DNA from: Clarkia xantiana subsp. parviflora
Taxonomy: Eukaryota; Streptophyta; Magnoliopsida; Myrtales; Onagraceae
DNA length: 64,000 nt
Reading direction: 5' to 3'
Assembly: GCA_036873135.1 (NCBI GenBank)
Contig: JAPTYO010000007.1
Location: 23,232,763-23,296,762 of the forward strand
Positions 56,372-64,000 of this stretch are shown in pieces. Made by a program: the position numbers and the translations under genes. Positions within the stretch are counted from its first letter, which is position 1. The number at the start of each line of letters is the position of its first letter. The notes under the pieces were generated by a model. The model was not told the origin of the DNA. It worked only from the letters and a program-made list of their open reading frames with translations, and made no database searches.

Positions 56372-56519
56372 TATAGTTATGATCAACACGGAGCAGGATA
56401 CCACTGAAAATCAGATCCCACTTAATTCGAGTGGGAGAGATTTGAACCGGCAACTCAAGTGAATGACATGGTAAATGATAATGGAAACATTTTCATAGTA
56501 AATCCAGTGGGAGGAATAA

Positions 56520-58505
56520 ACCCTACCACATGAGATCATTGTTGCCGCAGAGACGAATCAAGTTGAACCTGATTGTCATATTGTTGAACCAGGAAAGCCA
56601 CAACTGCCTCTACTACCCACTGTTTCCAGGGGGAGTGATCCGACCAAACTTGGTTCCAGATCCTAGTGATCATAGAATCATCTCGGAAGTAAAAACCCGA
56701 GACCAAGAGGTTGTTAAAGGAAAGTTGATGGTCAAGGTTCAATCACTGCTCTTGTTCCCAAAGGAAACGATGCTCCGATAAAAAATATTGTTCCGAGTGG
56801 GAGAAATGTTCCAAATAGAAGTGATGCTACGATGAGAAGCATTATTCCGAGTGGGAGAAATGATTAGACTCTAGATGGGATTAATCAAGCCTAGAAGAAA
56901 GTCAAAGGCTTCGAACCCGGCTCCGAAACCCATCGAGTAGGGTGAAAACATAACTCTAACAACTGTTGGCAAGCATTGGAAAGACCTCAAGTGAAGAAAT
57001 TGAGGAAAATAATAAAAGAAAGAGATCGCCTTAAATGAAAGCCATCATAGTCTATAGTTGATTTACCTGCTAACCACAGGGGCACAAGGATACAGTGAGT
57101 CTTAAAAGAAGGCTCACCACTGATGGAAAAGGTCGGGAGGTGCGAAACCCGACTTGATGCGAAAGGATATACCCATTTCACGGAGTTGACTTTGACAAAA
57201 CAAACTCACTGACTGTGCGTAAAACCACGGTTAGGGCCAGTCATGGTCCGGGTCGCAATTCTTGATCTCGAGCTGCACCAAATGGATGTTAAGACCGCAT
57301 TTCTCCACGGAAACCTGGAGGAATAGATCTACATGGAGCAACCGGAGGGTTTCATTACTCCTGGTAACGAACGTAAAGTTTGTAAACTCCAAATGTCCAT
57401 CTACAGTCTTACACAATCGTCTCGACAATGGTACCGCAGATTCCACGAGAAAATCGTAGGAAACGGATTCGTGAATCTTCACGAGGATCCGTGCGTGTAT
57501 TAGAAGACCTCCGGGTCTAAGTATGTCATCTTAACCTTATACGTGGACGACATACTCATTGCCGCAAACGATGTGAGTTTTATGAACAAGTCAAAGTCAT
57601 GGTTGGCATCTGTATTTGAGATGAAAGACATGGGAGAAGCCACGTACATCTTGGGCATTAAAATTGCTAGAGATTGGGCTACCCGGAAATAGTGTCTGTC
57701 TCAAGAAGCTTATATCAACAAACTGTTGAAAAGATTCAGATTATAGGATGTCAAACCCATGGATACGCTGGTGGTGTTTGGGTGAGCACTGTCAAAACGT
57801 GACGGCCCCAAGAACCTGGCAGAGCGTGAACAGATGAAGGGTGCAGAGTATTTAAGCATGGTCAGTAGTTTGATGTACGCATGCAATGCACCCGTCCGGA
57901 TATCTGTTACGCCGTGTGCCTAGTAGAACGTTTCCAATCATATATTGGCTATCAACATTTAAAGGCTGTAAAACGAATTATTCGTTATCTGAAAGGTACT
58001 GCTGACTACGCACTGTGCTGTGAGGGCGGGATGTTAGAACTGATCGGTTACAGTGACGCCGACCATGGTGGCGATCCGGATGATCGTAAGTCCACCACAG
58101 GATGAGTGTTTCTCCTTGCTAATGCCGCCATTTCATGGACGAGTAAGAAGCAAACATGTGTCGCGTTGTCCACGATGGAATCAGAATTCGTTGCCCTCTC
58201 CGAGAACGCACAGGAAGCGGTCTAGATGAAAAGGCTTCTTACTGTGCTGCTTGATGATGACGTCGAGAGTAAACCAGTGAATGTGTTCTCTGACAGTCAG
58301 GCAGCCATTGCGGCAGTAAAGAATCTGAAGTACCATAGTAGGACCAAACACATTGATGTGACATATTTTTTATGCTAAATCTATGGTAGAAGACAATATA
58401 ATCACTATGGAATACTTGTCCACTGATAACATGATTACGGACCCATTACGCATGGAGATATTCGAAAAGCATGTAAAACTGCTTGAATTGCGTAGGGTTT
58501 AGTAG
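56520..58505 (+). pseudogene. copia pol remnant (reverse transcriptase and RNase H)
   Basis: RT motifs appear in pieces: MDVKTAFLHGNLEE followed by a stop, IYMEQPEGFI, the catalytic step LYVDDILIAAND near 57540, and FEMKDMGEATYILGIKIARD. RNase H motifs follow: TRPDICYAVCLVERF, AVKRIIRYLKGTADYALC, YSDADHGGDPDDRKSTTG then a stop, [19 protein letters not shown] and DSQAAIAAVKN. There are at least five in-frame stops or shifts. Integrase upstream is unrecognisable. The DNA up to 59577 is probably the 3' untranslated internal region. Confidence 0.85.
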
Positions 58506-59577
58506 TGGCATGTATCTGTGATAACATTTTTATATTAGAAAATTACATTTTGTAAGCGAAAGAATTGCAACTGAGTTTATGATCAATCGACGTCATAATG
58601 TTCTGATTACATCAAATTTTCGGTCTATAAACTAAGTCGTAGGAGGACGCAATCCTCTGCCAAAACTATGTCGAATGTGGGCATTACCTCGTCACACAAG
58701 CACGGTCGTTTTGCGGTGGAGGAAGGCCTCTACTAAGCAAGGCTGGCTAAGAATCAGGGGGATAAACCTGATTACGCTGAACAATCATCTAGTGTCAAAG
58801 TAACTCGACATGATCTTCGTTTTGCAGATCGTCGTGATGAACTTTGTTCGTCATTAATCCACATTCTGGGTCAGATGAGAATCTGCGATAGCATGATTTG
58901 ACATGTCTCATTCCTTTGAACTTAAAAGTTCAGGTATGCTATCGACGCGTGCTTCATACTACGCGTGCCACGTTCGACCACGGGGTCACAACTCGGTTGT
59001 GCTAGGAATGAATCCTCGTGATTCTGGCGGGCGCAAACTTCTTCACCTCGAGCGTGTGATTGATCCCGGGAGCCTTATGAAGAGGCACCCAAAGTATCCT
59101 CACGGACTCAGAACTCATATCTAAGGTCAGGCTCAATGTTCGCTTCCCGGGGGTACGGTGGAAGTGTTGAACAAAAAGGCCCAGTGACCACGTCTTTGGA
59201 AACCGATTGGGTTTGACTAAGGATATGAGCGATGGGGATGGTCAAGTTCACCTGTAATTCACCGACTCTTGTATTCACTAAGGTGGCCACCAACCGGATA
59301 TTAGTTGAAGGTTGTGAATACTTGTACGGATGCCTTGGAGACACTATATAAATGTTGTTTATAACAAGTTGATTGGAGAAAAGGGAATCAGCGTTCCGCG
59401 GGCGCTACAACACTCCTAACAGATTAGTAGCACGATGCCCTTCATGTCCGCCGGTCGCACGATAAACCTCGTATGAACTATTCGGAAGCAAATGACTAGA
59501 TCGAAGGAGTGAAATGTTGATGCAGATTTGGACGACAATACATTAACATGCACCCTCCCATTTCGGCGAGTGGGAGC

Positions 59578-60179
59578 TGTAAGCATATGGTGATGGGCGC
59601 CGTAAATGGAAGCTCATTATATGTATATGTTACCTAAGTTAATTGGGTACATGTCACTTTACGACACTGGGCTAGACCCAAATCCCAATTGACATGAGAG
59701 GCCCAAAATTGGGCCTCCCTATACTAAGCATGGGCCGACCGAATTTAAGGTGGAAGTAAAGTGGACTTTTGTCCACTTTACTCCTCCTATATATATGGGG
59801 AGTTAGGAGTTTTATTAGGGTTAATCACAATTCCCTTCAAGTGGTGATTTGAGAGAAAACTCTTCCCCCAAATACACCTATATTCGGCCGGACCACTTTC
59901 TCACCAAGGGTGTGCCAGTTTACCTTCGAGCAAACACTCCAGAGATTTGTCCATCGCCAAGAATCGATCAGAGGCTTTGATGTGAAGAATATACCACGTA
60001 GGGCTTCCTTCACAAGAACCCCTACGGGTGCCGACCGGAGGATCGTGAACTCCCTCCTGCAAAGATCTTGGGACTACGGACAACTGTAGAGGTATGTGCG
60101 AATCTTCCGCTGCGTAATTTCGATTACTAGCATGTAGCATGATTTAGTTTCTGTAGTGATTACTCCCCATAATCTATCA
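59578..60179 (+). repeat. 3' LTR of the copia element, ~602 bp
   Basis: It starts TGTAAGCATATGG immediately after a purine-rich tract (ggcgagtgggagc) and ends AATCTATCA, giving the TG...CA borders. 'ctcctatatatatgggg' near 59785 is a probable LTR TATA box. Sequence identity with the 5' side can be judged only over the last ~50 bp. Confidence 0.85.
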
Positions 60180-60670
60180 GGCCCAAGAGACATCAGGGCC
60201 TAAAGCTAAAATTAAATCCGGGGTCTTCACATTTTTTTGCAAAATATTAAATTTATTATTTATAGTAAGTTTTTATTTAAAATTTATTTTTTGAGCTTTT
60301 AAAGAAGCAAAATCGCTAATTAAATATTTATACTCAATTTTTTTTTCTTAAAAATTCAATTCCCATTGACAATATAACTAAAAACAAAGCATTAGTAATA
60401 AATAATGTATATATAATTAATTGATTAAATTGACTATAATAGGTCTTATAGTTGGCTCAATAAATGATGACTTAGTTACTTAAGTTGACTATAATTAAGT
60501 CAATCGCTGGTCCAAAAATAATGAAAAGTGGTTTTATTTTTTTGCTGAACTTGACTTTTTTTTTTTGTCATGGGCTGGAGTACACTTAACTATAATAATA
60601 TACATGAGACCTCATTTTTTTGGAGGTCTAAAGCCCTAGTTTTAGTGGCATTACCCTTGGGTCGGCCCTG
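60180..60670. mobile_element. Probable hAT-type non-autonomous element, right end CCGACCCAAGGG-type
   Basis: The right end 'acccttgggtcggccctg' (60653-60670) reads CAGGGCCGACCCAAGGGT on the minus strand, a common plant hAT-like terminus. 'gggcctaaagc' near 60195 and 'ggtctaaagccc' near 60625 are in similar wording. The left end appears cut by the LTR retrotransposon. It abuts the MITE that starts at 60671. Confidence 0.45.
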
Positions 60671-61491
60671 CACAATGGTATTACATAGGGATTACATAGA
60701 TGTGAGTCTTACATGTTTTTTTAAGTAAAGTGAGAAAAACGTGATGTAGTGGTTTTACATAGCAATCCTAAAAAATGGAACCCACATGTTTTTTTTTCCT
60801 AATGTTTTTACATAAAGCATTCCTTAAATATAAGGAAAGCACTATGTTTTGGACAACCTCCCTCGTTTTTTTCTTTCCAAATCAACCGACAACCTCCCTC
60901 AATTTTTTTTTTTTTGTTAGGGAGCGATTCCGGACAAATATATATATAACGACCATGAATTCTTTAGTAGCTTTTTCTTTCCTGGTTCGCTCGAGCATTT
61001 TAATTTTAAGTTGAAATTTATTTATGAAATTATGTTATACGAATTTAATTTATTTGTTTTAACAAAAAAATCATTCTTTTTCATTAAGCCCCATTCTTGT
61101 ATATTCTCGGGTTCGGGTCGATCACGGTCTTGTATCATCATTGGAATTTTGTTAATCGTGGCATGCATCATTCTTTACAACATCATTGTAACAATTCGAC
61201 CATGAAATTATGCGTACGTTCATAGTGCGGGCTGGGTCTAGTATATATATGTATATAAACGAATATATAAAACAAATATGGAATAATTGAAACTTTAATT
61301 ATAATTTTTTTTTAAATTGGTTGTTAAAATTTAATAATAAAATATGTTTAAGTAAACTGTTTAAGTAAAACCATTGTAGACCTAATATTATGTAACCATC
61401 ACGTAAGTTTATGTATTCCTTAAACCACATATAAAAAGTCTACGTGACACTTTTAAGGAAAGCAAAATATGTAATACCATTGTGGATGCTC
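60671..61491. mobile_element. GAGCATCCACAATGG-type MITE, copy 1 (left tip lost)
   Basis: It starts 'cacaatggtattacatag' directly after the hAT-like end and finishes 'taccattgtggatgctc'. The outermost GAGCATC is missing on the left. Inner blocks ('acataaagcattccttaaat', 'cacatgttttt') also occur in 61589-62006. The middle holds extra DNA, including 'gcgggctgggtctagtatat' near 61230, which resembles a Helitron-type CTAG end and may be another nested piece. Confidence 0.55.
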
Positions 61492-61588
61492 ATAGGAACT
61501 ATTTACTATTAATCTAATTTTATAATACCAAAAATTATAAGGTCTTTGTAACAGCTAACTCTATAGACACCAAAATAGCGGAACCTTA

Positions 61589-62006
61589 GAGCATCCACAA
61601 TGGTTTTACATAAATCGTATTCTTTAAAGTTGTCACGTAGACATTTATGTACACTTTAAGTAATACGTAAAGTTAAGACACACGTAAAAAATATTTGATC
61701 TGCAATCGTATTACTTAAACATATTCCTTAAATATATTTTATTATTAAATTTTTCAACAACCACCAATAAGATATTAGCATTAATTATAAAATGAATTAA
61801 TTTATAATTAAAAATTATTTACGTAATACATAGTGTATTCCTTATATTTAAGGAATGCTTTATGTAAAATCATAAATTTACGTGTGGTCCCATTTTTAAG
61901 GAATGTTATATAAAACCATTGCAGAATTTTTTTTTTTTATTTTACTTAAATAAACATGTAGGGTCCACGTTCAAGTAATCTTTACGTAATACCACCGTGG
62001 ATGCTC
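61589..62006. mobile_element. GAGCATCCACAATGG-type MITE, copy 2
   Basis: 418 bp with terminal inverted repeats 'gagcatccacaatggtttta' and '...taccaccgtggatgctc'. The flanks are TTA (left) and TTG (right), a possible decayed 3-bp duplication of the PIF/Harbinger type. The inside is foldback-rich ('attccttatatttaaggaat'). No ORF. Confidence 0.7.
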
Positions 62007-62523
62007 TTGTATCATCAAATCATAAGCATAGACCGTAACTCAATTTCTAAATCTCACTGGCTTCAAGGGCAATATATATTGGACCCGCTAAATTTTGAAT
62101 TAATTTAAAAAGTATCATTCAAAACAATAATTAATTTTGAAATAAAAAATAAAAAATTATTGACATACACAAAAGGTATATAAATCTGGATATGATAAGT
62201 ATGACAATAAATATGGCAATTGTTGTCATAGCAAATATACAGATTTACGGTAAGTTATTGAGATTCAATTCTTAAAAAATGTCCATAGAATTCATTAAAA
62301 TTTCAAGCTTATCATCCTAATAAACTCTCCGACCCGATTTGATGTCACTCTTTGGTTTGATGAACCCTAGTAGGTTTAGATTGCGGTCGATTGAACACTG
62401 GTGGTTTAGATTAACCATTGAGTTGCCCATTTTGCAACGACTCATCTAACCTTGATGCAAGTCAAAGTCAACTTAAGGTTGGATTGATCTAAAACGAGTT
62501 GAGATTAAAGTATAAAAGTTTGA

Positions 62524-62673
62524 GTGAATAAATTAGCATTGGATATATGTTGGGTTCTAATAGAATTTTGAGAGGACAAATTAAATAAAATTGTACAAGT
62601 GAATAAATTAGCATTGGATATATGTTGGGTTCTAATAGAATTTTGAGAGGACAAATTAAATAAAATTGTACAA
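62524..62673. repeat. Exact 75-bp tandem duplication
   Basis: 62524-62598 and 62599-62673 appear identical, each starting 'gtgaataaattagcattgga' and ending 'aaattgtacaa'. Perfect identity implies a recent duplication, or an assembly artefact. Confidence 0.95.
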
Positions 62674-63556
62674 GGCGTGAGCCTGAATGTAAAACTTAGT
62701 AGAAAGCTAAATAAATGTTTTAATGAAAAATACTAAACAACTAAACACTTTTCTGAAATGGTTTTTATTTTTATTTTAATTTATACTAAAAGTTTCATAT
62801 TTTACATTATTTGTTTATCTTATTATTAAGGTTCCCTTCGATATATTGGTGGATTTTTTTTTATTTTTTTTCACGCGGTTGGTTTTAGGACGGGGCTTCA
62901 TCAGAAGGACAGCGTCCGTAAAATACTTGTTCTACACCTAAACTAATATTCACTCGCACCGGATCAGCCGGTAAAAAAAAATTGTTGTTCATAAATATTT
63001 TTCCGTTAGTAAGACTTTTTGCTTGAGTAGAGGTTTGGGCCTATTGAACCAGGCCTAGCCATGATAGGTGGGCTTTCCTTAAGACTAGCCCATGGTGTAG
63101 CTTCTATCAATTGAAAATGTCAAATAAAACAAACATGATCACTTTCTGCAAATGTGTGTAAAGTGTAAACTGTATAAAAGAAAATATGTTAAGGAGATGA
63201 TCACTTTCTGCAAATCACTTTCTCATATGGTGTAGACTGTTTCAACACAGACATGTCCTATACATGATCACTTTTCATTCAAAATGAATATGAGAGTTCA
63301 TGCCACGGTGACTCATTGAAATCCTGAAATACCGAAAAGTATTTTTATTTTTTTTAGGTACCAATTTATTAACCCGTATTTTTTTCTATGTATTTGAAAG
63401 ATTTCTATCCCTAGCATATACATAGTTTTTTTTGTTTAAAGCTCAATAATGACAGCATCTACAATGTCATAACAGACCATAACAAGAATTACATTGCAAC
63501 ACAAAGAACTGAAAGAAAAAAAACCACCAGTTCCTAAATCTACACAATAAAGCCTA
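62674..63556. other. Spacer and 3' UTR of the last gene
   Basis: AT-rich sequence without recognisable genes. The part from about 63430 is probably the 3' UTR of the minus-strand gene beyond. 'gatcactttctgcaaat' occurs twice near 63137 and 63199. Confidence 0.4.
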
Positions 63557-64000
63557 CTAATGACGCTGCTTCTTAAACTCATGTTTCAACCAACTTGTTC
63601 TCTTGTCATGGTTCTTGAACCTCATGAATATAACTTGATTCAGCCTCTCTTTCAGATGATCCAGAGCAAAGAAATGCAGATCATCATCGCCTTCAATCTC
63701 CGGAATTTCGTCCAGCATTTCCATGATCTCATCGTAATTCGGCTCCACTGCTGATGGACGAACCGGTGCAGGTGCAGGTGCAGCTACAGCTACAGTTACG
63801 CTCTTACTCTCAACTGCAGAGTATATCTTGTCGAGCTGCTTCTTCAACTTTGATGATTCTCCTCTTGATTTCTTCTTTTTCTTCATCATCTTTACTTTGA
63901 GCTTCTCAATTTTATTCGGTTTCTTGCTCTTCCTGGGTCTAGCTGCTTCAGCATTGCTTTGATCAGCATCTTTAGAGTTCATCCAACCATAGCTATCTGC
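63557..64000 (-). CDS. Unidentified basic/acidic protein, C-terminal part (5' incomplete)
   Basis: An open frame enters from the right edge without a stop and ends at 63557, giving at least 147 residues. It has a Lys-rich, NLS-like block (KSKKPNKIEKLKVKMMKKKK), an Ala/Pro linker (AVAAPAPAPVRP) and a C-terminal segment, YDEIMEMLDEIPEIEGDDDL...ALDHLKERLNQVIFMRFKNH, ending WLKHEFKKQRH. The final helical segment resembles the C-termini of plant Myb/SANT-like (L10-interacting MYB or transposase-derived) proteins, but no diagnostic motif is inside the window. An internal Met at 63982 is a possible but unproven start. No function is assigned. Confidence 0.5.
   Translation of the reverse strand, partial: ADSYGWMNSKDADQSNAEAARPRKSKKPNKIEKLKVKMMKKKKKSRGESSKLKKQLDKIYSAVESKSVTVAVAAPAPAPVRPSAVEPNYDEIMEMLDEIPEIEGDDDLHFFALDHLKERLNQVIFMRFKNHDKRTSWLKHEFKKQRH

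Larger units (their letters stand above)
50761..60179 (+). mobile_element. Ty1/copia LTR retrotransposon with truncated 5' LTR and two nested DNA elements
   Basis: The 3' LTR (59578-60179) ends with the same ~50 bases that precede a tRNA-iMet primer-binding site at 50813. Between them lie a gag remnant with a zinc knuckle (52909-53781) and pol remnants (RT about 57240-57770, RNase H 57870-58400) in plus orientation, in the copia order with RT before the final RNase H. Many stops and frame changes make it inactive. Two younger insertions with intact target duplications sit inside (54323-55216 and 55829-56362). Most of the 5' LTR is absent. Confidence 0.85.

Overview
This is nuclear DNA from a flowering plant, most likely a eudicot. 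The genes are split by AT-rich GT-AG introns and lie far apart. Their products include plastid, mitochondrial and plant-specific proteins (PsbW, plastid glutathione reductase, Aux/IAA, DWARF27, SPIRRIG, an IDD zinc finger). The space between genes is filled with decayed transposable elements. I cannot name the species. There is nothing prokaryotic here, and I saw no CRISPR, operon, tRNA or rRNA.

Layout. 1-664: last exon of psbW (+), entering from the left edge. 1462-5240: ten-exon plastid glutathione reductase (+). 5.3-9.5 kb: repeat-rich spacer with a Helitron-type end and a (TA)n tract. 9594-10112: single-exon Aux/IAA gene (+). 11608-14327: ten-exon mitochondrial complex I 24 kDa subunit (+). 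15683-17181: two-exon histone H2A.Z (+). 17.2-21 kb: spacer with several tiny retroposon insertions and a GC-rich foldback element. 21009-23820: six-exon D27 strigolactone gene (+). 25240-40834: nineteen-exon SPIRRIG-class BEACH protein (-), 3,581 residues by the model below. 42.3-42.9 kb: 5'-truncated LINE. 43613-47575: four-exon IDD zinc-finger gene (-). 47.6-62.7 kb: a transposon graveyard holding two decayed Ty1/copia elements, two nested DNA-transposon insertions with clear target-site duplications, and several MITE or hAT-like pieces. 63557-64000: C-terminal part of an unidentified gene (-) running off the right edge.

The genes do not form a pathway. They are ordinary independent plant genes. 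The order D27-SPI and SPI-IDD does look ancestral, because the same adjacencies are recalled from two duplicated Arabidopsis regions. I joined exons by eye from GT-AG borders, reading frame and family similarity. Every complete multi-exon model closes in frame: 552, 255, 137, 270, 3,582 and 374 codons including stops.

The least ordinary content is in the repeats: a ~0.52 kb Mutator-like MITE family with exact 9-bp target duplications, a MITE family that recurs in introns and promoters, and several minute insertions made only of a LINE 3' tail between target duplications. I found no convincing undescribed multi-gene system.
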